Origin: Ptiloglossa arizonensis
Lineage: Eukaryota > Arthropoda > Insecta > Hymenoptera > Colletidae
Length of the DNA stretch: 64,000 bases
Direction: 5' to 3'
NCBI RefSeq assembly: GCF_051014685.1
Contig: NW_027478886.1
Location: 310,001-374,000 of the forward strand
Positions 1 through 9,301 of this stretch are shown here, piece by piece. The notes beneath the pieces were generated by a model. That model ran no database searches. It had not been told where the DNA came from and saw nothing but the letters and a program-made list of their open reading frames with translations. Numbering within the stretch: the stretch's first letter is position 1; each line of letters begins with the position of its first letter. The position numbers and the translations under genes are program-made.

Positions 1-543
1 ACGTTATACCTTATACGTTATACGTTATACGTTATACGTTATACGTTATACGTTAAACGTTATACGTTATACGTTACACGTTATACGTTATACGTTACAC
101 GTTATACGTTATACGTTATACGTTATACGTTATACGTTATACGTTATACGTTATACGTTATACGTTATACGTGATACGTTATACGTTATACGTTATACGT
201 TACACGTTATACGTTATACCTTATACGTTATACGTTATACGTTATACGTTATACGTTAAACGTTATACGTTATACGTTACACGTTATACGTTATACGTTA
301 CACGTTATACGCTATACGTTATACGTTATACGTTATACGTTATACGTTATACGTTATACGTTATACGTTATACGTTACACGTTATACGTTATACCTTATA
401 CGTTATACGTTAAACGTTATACGGTATACGTTAAACGTTATACGTTATACGTTATACGTTAAACGTTATACGTTATACGTTACACGTTATACGTTATACG
501 TTACACGTTATACGTTATACGTTATACGTTATACGTTATACGT

Positions 544-563
544 CATAGCTTACACGATACACG
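544..563 (+). repeat. D box: CATAGCTTACACGATACACG
   Basis: Heptads AGCTTAC and ACGATAC within an otherwise regular array, nearly always followed by TTATACGTCATACG. I counted about 50 copies, including 544, 6103, 6467, 6782, 7202, 17362, 18300, 20302, 21142, 23725, 27046, 29034, 30077, 31134, 37175, 39119, 43087, 44130, 46419, 49464, 52040, 53762, 56044, 57626, 60228, 61439 and 63259. A variant with CACAGC occurs at 41358, 48198, 54717 and 55113, and CATAGCATAC at 46594. None lies between 7202 and 17362. Confidence 0.85.
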
Positions 564-954
564 TTATACGTCATACGTTATACGTTACACGTTATACGTC
601 ACACGTTATACGTTATACGTTACACGTTATACGTTATACCTTATACGTTATACGTTATACGTTATACGTTATACGTTAAACGTTATACGTTATACGTTAC
701 ACGTTATACGTTATACGTTACACGTTATACGTTATACGTTATACGTTATACGTTATACGTTATACGTTATACGTTATACGTTATACGTTATACGTTATAC
801 GTTATACGTTATACGTTATACGTTATACGTTATACGTTACACGTTAAACGTTACACGTTATACGTTACACGTTATACGTTACACGTTATACGTTACACGT
901 TATACGTTACACGTTACACGTTACACGTTATACGTTATATGTTATACGTTATAC

Positions 955-1032
955 GTAATATGTAATACGTTATACCATTTACGTTATTCGTTATACGTTC
1001 TTCGTTATGCGTTGTACGTTATACGTTGTGCG
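955..1032 (+). repeat. Type A 78-bp box (reference copy for the domain)
   Basis: Eleven consecutive variant heptads in register, from GTAATATG to GTTGTGCG, including CATTTACG, TTATTCG, GTTCTTCG, TTATGCG and TTGTACG. Full copies start at 955, 1431, 2759, 4409, 4885, 7613, 8089, 10723, 11199, 14695, 15171, 19530, 19943, 21441, 23562, 24164, 24430, 25317, 25723, 26533, 28052, 31685, 34793, 58478, 58884, 59561, 61871, 62340 and 63715. Many come as pairs 476-477 bp apart. Private variants: 1431 reads AACATTTACG, 24164 CATTCACG, 25317 begins CTAATATG, 34793 GATTTACG, 61871 begins GCAATATG, and 61871 and 63715 share ATTCTTCG. A partial copy with only the second half lies at about 34463-34506. Confidence 0.9.
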
Positions 1033-1820
1033 TTATACGTTATACGTTATACGTGATACGTTACACGTTATACGTTACACGTTATACGTTACACGTTATA
1101 CGTTACACGTTATACGTTACACGTTATACGTTACACGTTATACGTTATACGTTATACGTTATACGTTATACGTTATTCGTTATACGTTATACGTTATACG
1201 TTATACGTTATACGGAATACGTTATACGTTATACGTTATACGTCATACGTTATACGTTATACGTTACACGTTATACGTTATATGTTATACGTTATACGTT
1301 ATACGTTATACGTTATACGTTAAACGTTATACGTTATACGTTATAAGTTATACGTTACACGTTATACGTTACATGTTATTCGTTACACGTTATACGTTAC
1401 ACGTTATACGTTATATGTTATACGTTATACGTAATATGTAATACGTTATAACATTTACGTTATTCGTTATACGTTCTTCGTTATGCGTTGTACGTTATAC
1501 GTTGTGCGTTATACGTTATACGTTACACGTTATACGTTACACGTTACACGTTATACGTCACACGTTATACGTTATACGTTAGACGTTATACGTTATACGT
1601 TATACGTTATACGTTATACGTTATACGCTATACGTTATACGTTATACGTTATACGTTATACGTTATACGTTATACGTTAAACGTTATACGTTATACGTTA
1701 TACGTTATACGTTATACGTTATACGTTATACGTTATACGTTATACGTTATACGTTATACGTTATACGTTATACGTTATACGTTATACGTTATACGTTATA
1801 CGTTATACGTTATACGTTAT

Positions 1821-1831
1821 ATAATACTTTA
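1821..1831 (+). repeat. C joint: out-of-register ATAATACTTTA
   Basis: A pure heptamer tract ends in ATAATAC followed by the 5-base remnant TTTAT, after which the array resumes, so the 7-bp register is shifted. Copies start at 1821, 3184, 5289, 9498, 11575, 13470, 15547, 24785, 26190 and 59218, all in type A territory and each at the right end of a tract of mostly pure ACGTTAT. One shared indel therefore marks all copies as descendants of a single event. Confidence 0.85.
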
Positions 1832-4800
1832 TACGTTATACGTTACACGTTACACGTTATACGTTATACGTCACACGTAATACGTTATACGTTACACGTT
1901 ATACGTTATACGTTATACGTTATACGTTATACTTTATACGTCATACGTTATACGTTACACGTTATACGTCACACGTTATACGTTATACGTTACACGTTAT
2001 ACGTTATACGTTATACGTTATACGTTATACGTTATACGTTATAGGTTAAACGTTATACGTTATACGTTATTAGTTATACGTTATACGTTATACGTTATAT
2101 GTTACACGTTATACGTTATACGTTATACGTTATACGATATACGTTATACGTTACACGTTATACGTTATTCGTTATACGTTATACGTTATACGTTATACGT
2201 TATACGGAATACGTTATACGTTATACGTTATACGTTATACGTTATACGTAATACGTTATACGTTATACGTTATACGTTATACGTTATACGTTATACGTTT
2301 TACGTTATACGTTATACGTTATACGATATACGTTACACGTTATACGTTACACGTTACACGTTATACGTTATACGTTATACGTGATACGTTACACGTTATA
2401 CGTTACACGTTATACGTTACACGTTATACGTTACACGTTATACGTTACACGTTATACGTTACACGTTATACGTTATACGTTATACGTTATACGTTATACG
2501 TTATTCGTTATACGTTATACGTTATACGTTATACGTTATACGGAATACGTTATACGTTATACGTTATACGTCATACGTTATACGTTATACGTTACACGTT
2601 ATACGTTATATGTTATACGTTATACGTTATACGTTATACGTTATACGTTAAACGTTATACGTTATACGTTATAAGTTATACGTTACACGTTATACGTTAC
2701 ATGTTATTCGTTACACGTTATACGTTACACGTTATACGTTATATGTTATACGTTATACGTAATATGTAATACGTTATACCATTTACGTTATTCGTTATAC
2801 GTTCTTCGTTATGCGTTGTACGTTATACGTTGTGCGTTATACGTTATACGTTACACGTTATACGTTACACGTTACACGTTATACGTCACACGTTATACGT
2901 TATACGTTAGACGTTATACGTTATACGTTATACGTTATACGTTATACGTTATACGCTATACGTTATACGTTATACGTTATACGTTATACGTTATACGTTA
3001 TACGTTATACGTTATACGTTATACGTTATACGTTATACGTTATACGTTATACGTTATACGTTATACGTTATACGTTATACGTTATACGTTATACGTTATA
3101 CGTTATACGTTATACGTTATACGTTATACGTTATACGTTATACGTTATACGTTATACGTTATACGTTATACGTTATACGTTATATAATACTTTATACGTT
3201 ATACGTTACACGTTACACGTTATACGTTATACGTCACACGTAATACGTTATACGTTACACGTTATACGTTATACGTTATACGTTATACGTTATACTTTAT
3301 ACGTCATACGTTATACGTTACACGTTATACGTCACACGTTATACGTTATACGTTACACGTTATACGTTATACGTTATACGTTATACGTTATACGTTATAC
3401 GTTATAGGTTAAACGTTATACGTTATACGTTATACGTTATACGTTATACGTTATACGTTATACGTTATACGTTATACGTTATACGTTATACGTTATACGA
3501 TATACGTTATACGTTACACGTTATACGTTATTCGTTATACGTTATACGTTATACGTTATACGTTATACGGAATACGTTATACGTTATACGTTATACGTTA
3601 TACGTTATACGTAATACGTTATACGTTATACGTTATACGTTATACGTTATACGTTATACGTTTTACGTTATACGTTATACGTTATACGATATACGTTACA
3701 CGTTATACGTTACACGTTACACGTTATACGTCACACGTTATACGTTATACGTTAGACGTTATACGTTATACGTTATACGTTATACGTTATACGTTATACG
3801 ATATACGTTATACGTTATACGTTATACGTTATACGATATACGTTATACGTTATACGTTATACGTTATACGTTATACGTTATACGTTATACGTTACACGTT
3901 ACACGTTATACGTCACACGTTATACGTTATACGTTAGACGTTATACGTTATACGTTATACGTTATACGTTATTCGTTATACGTTATACGTTATACGTTAT
4001 ACGTTATACGTTATACGTAATACGTTATACGTTATACGTTATACGTTATACGTTATACGTTACACGTTATACGTTATACGTCACACGTTATACGTTACAC
4101 GTTATACGTTATACCTTATACGTTATACGTTATACGTTAAACGTTATACGTTATACGTTAAACGTTATACGTTATACGTTACACGTTATACGTTATACGT
4201 TACACGTTATACGTTATACGTTATACGTTATACGTTATACGTTACACGTTATACGTTATAAGTTATACGTTATACGTTACACCTTATACGTTACACGTTA
4301 AACGTTACACGTTATACGTTACACGTTATACGTTACACGTTATACGTTACACGTTATACGTTACACGTTACACGTTACACGTTATACGTTATATGTTATA
4401 CGTTATACGTAATATGTAATACGTTATACCATTTACGTTATTCGTTATACGTTCTTCGTTATGCGTTGTACGTTATACGTTGTGCGTTATACGTTATACG
4501 TTATACGTGATACGTTACACGTTATACGTTACACGTTATACGTTACACGTTATACGTTACACGTTATACGTTACACGTTATACGTTACACGTTATACGTT
4601 ATACGTTATACGTTATACGTTATACGTTATTCGTTATACGTTATACGTTATACGTTATACGTTATACGGAATACGTTATACGTTATACGTTATACGTCAT
4701 ACGTTATACGTTATACGTTACACGTTATACGTTATATGTTATACGTTATACGTTATACGTTATACGTTATACGTTAAACGTTATACGTTATACGTTATAA

Positions 4801-7800
4801 GTTATACGTTACACGTTATACGTTACATGTTATTCGTTACACGTTATACGTTACACGTTATACGTTATATGTTATACGTTATACGTAATATGTAATACGT
4901 TATACCATTTACGTTATTCGTTATACGTTCTTCGTTATGCGTTGTACGTTATACGTTGTGCGTTATACGTTATACGTTACACGTTATACGTTACACGTTA
5001 CACGTTATACGTCACACGTTATACGTTATACGTTAGACGTTATACGTTATACGTTATACGTTATACGTTATACGTTATACGCTATACGTTATACGTTATA
5101 CGTTATACGTTATACGTTATACGTTATACGTTATACGTTATACGTTATACGTTATACGTTATACGTTATACGTTATACGTTATACGTTATACGTTATACG
5201 TTATACGTTATACGTTATACGTTATACGTTATACGTTATACGTTATACGTTATACGTTATACGTTATACGTTATACGTTATACGTTATATAATACTTTAT
5301 ACGTTATACGTTCCACGTTACACGTTATACGTTATACGTCACACGTAATACGTTATACGTTACACGTTATACGTTATACGTTATACGTTATACGTTATAC
5401 TTTATACGTCATACGTTATACGTTACACGTTATACGTCACACGTTATACGTTATACGTTACACGTTATACGTTATACGTTATACGTTATACGTTATACGT
5501 TATACGTTATACGTTAAACGTTATACGTTATACGTTATTAGTTATACGTTATACGTTATACGTTATATGTTATACGTTAGACGTTATACGTTATACGTTA
5601 CACGTTATACGTTCTTCGTTACACGTTGTACGTTATACGTTATGCGTTATACGTTAAACGTTATACGTTATACGTTATAAGTTATAAGTTATACGTTATA
5701 CGTTATACGCTATACGTTATACGTTATACGTTATACGTTATACGTTATACGTTACACGTTATACGTTATACGTCACGCGTTATACGTTATACGTCATACG
5801 TTGTACGTAATACGTTATACGTTATACGTTATACGTTATACGTAATACGTTATACATTATACGTTACACGTTATACGTTATACGTCACACGTTATACGTC
5901 ACACGTTATACGTTATACGTTACACGTTATACGTTGTACGTTATACGTTATACGTTATACGTTATACGTTATACGTTATACGTTATACGTTATACGTTAT
6001 ACGTTATACGTTATACGTTATACGTTATACGTTATACGTTACACGTTATACGTTATACGTTACACGTTATAAGTTATACGTTATACGTTATACGTTATAC
6101 GTCATAGCTTACACGATACACGTTATACGTCATACGTTATACGTTACACGTTATACGTCACACGTTATACGTTATACGTTACACGTTACACGTTATACGT
6201 TATACGTTATACCTTATACGTTATACGTTATACGTTATACGTTATACGTTATACGTTAAACGTTATACGTTATACGTTACACGTTATACGTTATACGTTA
6301 CACGTTATACGTTATACGTTATACGTTATACGTTATACGTTATACGTTATACGTTATACGTTATACGTTATACGTGATACGTTATACGTTATACGTTATA
6401 CGTTACACGTTATACGTTATACGTTACACGTTATAAGTTATACGTTATACGTTATACGTTATACGTCATAGCTTACACGATACACGTTATACGTTATACG
6501 TTATACGTTATACGTTATACGTTATACGTTATACGTTATACGTTATACGTTATACGTGATACGTTATACGTTATACGTTATACGTTATACGTTAAACGTT
6601 ATACGTTATACGTTACACGTTATACGTTATACGTTACACGTTATACGTTATACGTTATACGTTATACGTTATACGTTATACGTTATACGTTATACGTTAT
6701 ACGTTATACGTGATACGTTATACGTTATACGTTATACGTTACACGTTATACGTTATACGTTATACGTTATACGTTATACGTCATAGCTTACACGATACAC
6801 GTTATACGTCATACGTTATACGTTACACGTTATACGTCACACGTTATACGTTATACGTTACACGTTATACGTTATACCTTATACGTTATACGTTATACGT
6901 TATACGTTATACGTTAAACGTTATACGTTATACGTTACACGTTATACGTTATACGTTACACGTTATACGCTATACGTTATACGTTATACGTTATACGTTA
7001 TACGTTATACGTTATACGTTATACGTTATACGTTACACGTTATACGTTATACCTTATACGTTATACGTTAAACGTTATACGGTATACGTTAAACGTTATA
7101 CGTTATACGTTATACGTTAAACGTTATACGTTATACGTTACACGTTATACGTTATACGTTACACGTTATACGTTATACGTTATACGTTATACGTTATACG
7201 TCATAGCTTACACGATACACGTTATACGTCATACGTTATACGTTACACGTTATACGTCACACGTTATACGTTATACGTTACACGTTATACGTTATACCTT
7301 ATACGTTATACGTTATACGTTATACGTTATACGTTAAACGTTATACGTTATACGTTACACGTTATACGTTATACGTTACACGTTATACGTTATACGTTAT
7401 ACGTTATACGTTATACGTTATACGTTATACGTTATACGTTATACGTTATACGTTATACGTTATACGTTATACGTTATACGTTATACGTTATACGTTACAC
7501 GTTAAACGTTACACGTTATACGTTACACGTTATACGTTACACGTTATACGTTACACGTTATACGTTACACGTTACACGTTACACGTTATACGTTATATGT
7601 TATACGTTATACGTAATATGTAATACGTTATACCATTTACGTTATTCGTTATACGTTCTTCGTTATGCGTTGTACGTTATACGTTGTGCGTTATACGTTA
7701 TACGTTATACGTGATACGTTACACGTTATACGTTACACGTTATACGTTACACGTTATACGTTACACGTTATACGTTACACGTTATACGTTACACGTTATA

Positions 7801-8197
7801 CGTTATACGTTATACGTTATACGTTATACGTTATTCGTTATACGTTATACGTTATACGTTATACGTTATACGGAATACGTTATACGTTATACGTTATACG
7901 TCATACGTTATACGTTATACGTTACACGTTATACGTTATATGTTATACGTTATACGTTATACGTTATACGTTATACGTTAAACGTTATACGTTATACGTT
8001 ATAAGTTATACGTTACACGTTATACGTTACATGTTATTCGTTACACGTTATACGTTACACGTTATACGTTATATGTTATACGTTATACGTAATATGTAAT
8101 ACGTTATACCATTTACGTTATTCGTTATACGTTCTTCGTTATGCGTTGTACGTTATACGTTGTGCGTTATACGTTATACGTTACACGTTATACGTTA

Positions 8198-8203
8198 CAC
8201 GTT
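8198..8203. other. Target-site duplication, left copy
   Basis: CACGTT directly left of the element, repeated at 9217-9222. Removing the element and one copy restores the heptad register and gives exactly the sequence found after the A box in uninterrupted copies such as the one starting at 2759. Two of the six bases are shared with the LTR margin, so 4 or 5 bp are also possible. Confidence 0.85.
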
Positions 8204-8264
8204 TGGCGGCGCTAAATTAAAGTATGTGAGGAAGGAGCGAACGGAAATATAAGGAAGTGGGGAT

Positions 8265-8335
8265 AAGCGTTTCATCCCGGGCCTGCTAGTGGACTCGTCA
8301 GTAAGGCATCCTAGCAGGCCCTGCCTTATACGCCG
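8265..8335 (-). ncRNA. Hammerhead ribozyme, type III, in 3' LTR
   Basis: Read on the minus strand. Stem III is GGCGU (8334-8330) with ACGCU (8270-8266), the last pair being G-U. The cleavage triplet is GUA, cutting after A8329. Stem I is UAAGGC (8328-8323) with GCCUUA (8307-8302), six perfect pairs and a 15-nt loop. Core strand one is CUGACGA (8301-8295). Stem II is GUCC (8294-8291) with GGAU (8277-8274), with a G-U closing pair and a 13-nt loop. Core strand two is GAAA (8273-8270). All invariant core bases of the hammerhead family are present. The open helix is stem III, the topology of plant retrozymes and viroid-like RNAs. The G-U at the core end of stem II is less usual and might slow cleavage. 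Confidence 0.86.
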
Positions 8336-8362
8336 GGACATTGGGAGATCGGTAAGAGGTCG

Positions 8363-8370
8363 TATATATA
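8363..8370 (-). promoter_or_regulatory. TATA-like motif in 3' LTR
   Basis: TATATATA, read CTATATATACG on the minus strand, lies about 28-35 bases upstream of the 5' edge of the hammerhead. That is the usual distance from a polymerase II TATA box to its start site, so transcription would begin at or just before the ribozyme. The spacing is seen; promoter function is inferred. Confidence 0.5.
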
Positions 8371-8457
8371 GCGATCGGAGCAGGTACGGGAACTTGCGGG
8401 AAACGGTTGATGGTGAGTTTCCCTCTGGTGGCAAGCGTGGGTAGTGCCGCCACATAA

Positions 8458-8467
8458 CCCCCTTGCC
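8458..8467 (-). other. Polypurine tract
   Basis: Minus-strand GGCAAGGGGG stands at the 3' end of the interior, three bases (TTA) before the 3' LTR. Its position and G-rich composition fit the plus-strand primer of LTR elements. One C interrupts the purines, so the effective tract may be AAGGGGG only. Confidence 0.65.
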
Positions 8468-8929
8468 AGTGGTAAACGATACTTTGAAGTTCCGTCCTGA
8501 TGTCCCAGTGGCGTAGGTATTTGTTCCGTAGTTCGGTTTGGCACAACAGGCACAGGAGGAGGTTGTCCAGAGCGGTGGAAGAGGAGAATGCTTCTTTTTC
8601 GTAGTAAGGCCCAGCTGCTGTCGATTGCGGAATACACGTGGCGAGCATCGTTTGCTCAAGCCGCGTTTTCGCTTGTTGTCCGACGTTGATGCGTGCGCGT
8701 ACCAGTATTTATGAAACGCATCGGTGTGGTCGGTGAATAATGTCGACAAGCTGCCTGCTGTCCTCCTGGGGTTGATCCTGATGGTTAGCCGGGAGTATAG
8801 CGTTCGTGTCGTCGCTGGCAGGTCGAGGAGTCAACCCTCGGAGAGGGGGATTTACGAAAAATCGGCCTTTACGTTGCGCGTTCCTTCCATCGTCTTGTGC
8901 TGCACCTCTACTGCTGCTGTGCTGTTGTC

Positions 8930-8945
8930 CAGAAGGTTGCGTGTT
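8930..8945 (-). other. Second tRNA-Trp complementary segment (extended PBS)
   Basis: The + strand CAGAAGGTTGCGTGTT equals the 3' anticodon stem, variable loop and 5' T-arm of eukaryotic tRNA-Trp, 16 of 16 bases. The minus-strand RNA would therefore pair with the primer tRNA a second time, six bases after the 11-base PBS. The intervening T-loop and 3' T-stem part of the tRNA (about 10 bases) is not matched. Ty1 and Ty3 have comparable extra contacts with tRNA-iMet; whether this one works that way is inference. Confidence 0.75.
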
Positions 8946-8951
8946 GCTAGA

Positions 8952-8962
8952 CGGGGTCACCA
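8952..8962 (-). other. Primer-binding site for tRNA-Trp
   Basis: Minus-strand TGGTGACCCCG begins three bases (AAG) after the 5' LTR. It is complementary to the 3' end CGGGGTCA plus CCA of animal tRNA-Trp, the primer used by avian retroviruses (PBS TGGTGACCCCGACGTG). The match is 11 contiguous bases, then breaks. Plant tRNA-Trp as I recall it ends CGGGTTCA and would give one mismatch. tRNA identity is from memory of the family. Confidence 0.8.
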
Positions 8963-9026
8963 CTTTGGCGGCGCTAAATTAAAGTATGTGAGGAAGGAGC
9001 GAACGGAAATATAAGGAAGTGGGGAT

Positions 9027-9097
9027 AAGCGTTTCATCCCGGGCCTGCTAGTGGACTCGTCAGTAAGGCATCCTAGCAGGCCCTGCCTTATACGCCG
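9027..9097 (-). ncRNA. Hammerhead ribozyme, type III, in 5' LTR
   Basis: Exact copy of the motif at 8265-8335, shifted by 762 bp. The predicted cut is between A9091 and U9090. In a transcript starting at the nearby TATA-like motif, this ribozyme would trim the 5' end a few bases after the start and leave the 5'-hydroxyl needed for circularisation with the cut end made in the 3' LTR. Confidence 0.85.
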
Positions 9098-9124
9098 GGA
9101 CATTGGGAGATCGGTAAGAGGTCG

Positions 9125-9132
9125 TATATATA
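9125..9132 (-). promoter_or_regulatory. TATA-like motif in 5' LTR
   Basis: The 5' LTR counterpart of the motif at 8363-8370 (762 bp away). This is the copy that would drive the full-length element transcript toward lower coordinates. Confidence 0.5.
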
Positions 9133-9216
9133 GCGATCGGAGCAGGTACGGGAACTTGCGGGAAACGGTTGATGGTGAGTTTCCCTCTGGTGGCAAGCGT
9201 GGGTAGTGCCGCCACA

Positions 9217-9222
9217 CACGTT
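9217..9222. other. Target-site duplication, right copy
   Basis: CACGTT directly right of the element, matching 8198-8203. The satellite then continues ACACGTTATACG as in the empty sites. Confidence 0.85.
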
Positions 9223-9301
9223 ACACGTTATACGTCACACGTTATACGTTATACGTTAGACGTTATACGTTATACGTTATACGTTATACGTTATACGTTA
9301 T

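Larger units (their letters stand above)
1..8203. repeat. ACGTTAT heptamer satellite, left arm (type A domain)
   Basis: A continuous tandem array with 7-bp period and consensus ACGTTAT. Most substitutions fall in the last three bases of the unit (T to C or A at position 7, T to C at position 5), while the ACG core changes rarely. The arm contains seven complete A boxes (955, 1431, 2759, 4409, 4885, 7613, 8089), three C joints and five D boxes. Repeated blocks of box pair, pure tract, C joint and mixed variants follow one another with small differences, showing that a unit of roughly 1.3 to 3.2 kb was amplified. There is no gene: the + strand is open in all frames only because the unit lacks stops, and the reverse unit ATAACGT gives a TAA every 21 bases per frame. 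The array runs off the left edge, so its true length is unknown. Confidence 0.97.
8204..8454 (-). repeat. 3' LTR of the retrozyme
   Basis: The second LTR copy. I compared the two copies base by base and found no difference. Identity implies recent insertion or recent gene conversion. Its outer end abuts satellite sequence (CACGTT), and its inner end meets TTA and the polypurine tract. Confidence 0.92.
8455..8965 (-). other. Retrozyme interior, 511 bp, apparently non-coding
   Basis: Between the LTRs lie the PBS with its extension at one end and the PPT at the other. The rest shows no recognisable domain. On the minus strand an open frame from 8963 to 8709 (GTG start, Q/S/P-rich) could be a relic of a gag N-terminus, and another (8749-8195) runs on through the 3' LTR and translates the ribozyme. 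Both lack motifs I recognise and are better taken as chance or relics. Retrozyme interiors are normally non-coding. Confidence 0.7.
8204..9216 (-). mobile_element. LTR retrozyme: non-autonomous LTR element with hammerhead ribozymes
   Basis: A 1013-bp island of balanced-composition DNA inside the AT-rich satellite. Two identical 251-bp direct repeats (8204-8454 and 8966-9216) flank a 511-bp interior. Read on the minus strand, each LTR starts TGTGGCGGC and ends GCCGCCA. The 5' LTR is followed after AAG by a tRNA-Trp-type primer-binding site, and the 3' LTR is preceded by a G-rich polypurine tract and TTA. Each LTR holds a hammerhead motif. No gag, protease, reverse transcriptase or integrase is recognisable, so an autonomous partner must supply these proteins. 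This combination (about 1 kb, LTR, PBS, PPT, type III hammerhead, no coding) is that of retrozymes, known from plants. Cleavage at both LTRs would release a 762-nt RNA. Alternative label: TRIM element that happens to carry a ribozyme. Confidence 0.9.
8966..9216 (-). repeat. 5' LTR of the retrozyme
   Basis: Identical over its full length to the LTR at 8204-8454. On the minus strand it runs from TGTGGCGGC to GCCGCCA, so the ends form a short inverted repeat (TGGCGGC/GCCGCCA). The shared sequence extends two bases further (AA) at the inner end, so 253 bp with a 4-bp target duplication is an alternative reading. The 251-bp reading is preferred because it gives standard TG...CA ends and equal 3-base spacers to PBS and PPT. 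Order along the minus strand: TATA motif, hammerhead, then U5-like sequence. Confidence 0.92.

Noticed and set aside
171..8099. Dozens of + strand open frames of 64 to 613 codons encoding YTLYVIR repeats across the window
   Set aside because: They follow directly from a stop-free 7-bp unit, all three frames give the same heptapeptide, and starts and stops are set only by satellite variants. No coding signal beyond the repeat.
8261..8335. Simple terminator hairpin from GGGCCTGCTAG/CTAGCAGGCCC
   Set aside because: The surrounding bases form a full hammerhead core with three stems, which explains more of the sequence; the hairpin is kept as an alternative fold.
8265..8335. Alternative hammerhead pairing of AUAAG (8329-8325) with CUUAU (8267-8263) as stem III
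   Set aside because: It leaves three mismatches next to the core and no UH cleavage site; the reading with GCGUA and stem I UAAGGC/GCCUUA fits all core bases.
8195..8749. Minus-strand frame of 184 codons across the transposon
   Set aside because: It translates half the interior, the LTR and the ribozyme, ends in the satellite, and resembles no known domain.
8930..8960. A tRNA-Trp gene or pseudogene on the + strand
   Set aside because: Only the 3' half is present and the 3' T-stem strand is missing. The position right after the LTR explains it as a primer-binding region.
8709..8963. Minus-strand frame of 84 codons starting at GTG in the PBS
   Set aside because: Q/S/P-rich and without a motif; its start lies in the primer-binding site. 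At most a relic of gag.
8724..9014. Plus-strand frame of 96 codons in the transposon
   Set aside because: Antisense to the element and without domain similarity.
8204..9216. DNA transposon with terminal inverted repeats (TGGCGGC/GCCGCCA)
   Set aside because: The inverted repeats are the ends of each 251-bp LTR; the LTRs are direct repeats and PBS and PPT are in place.
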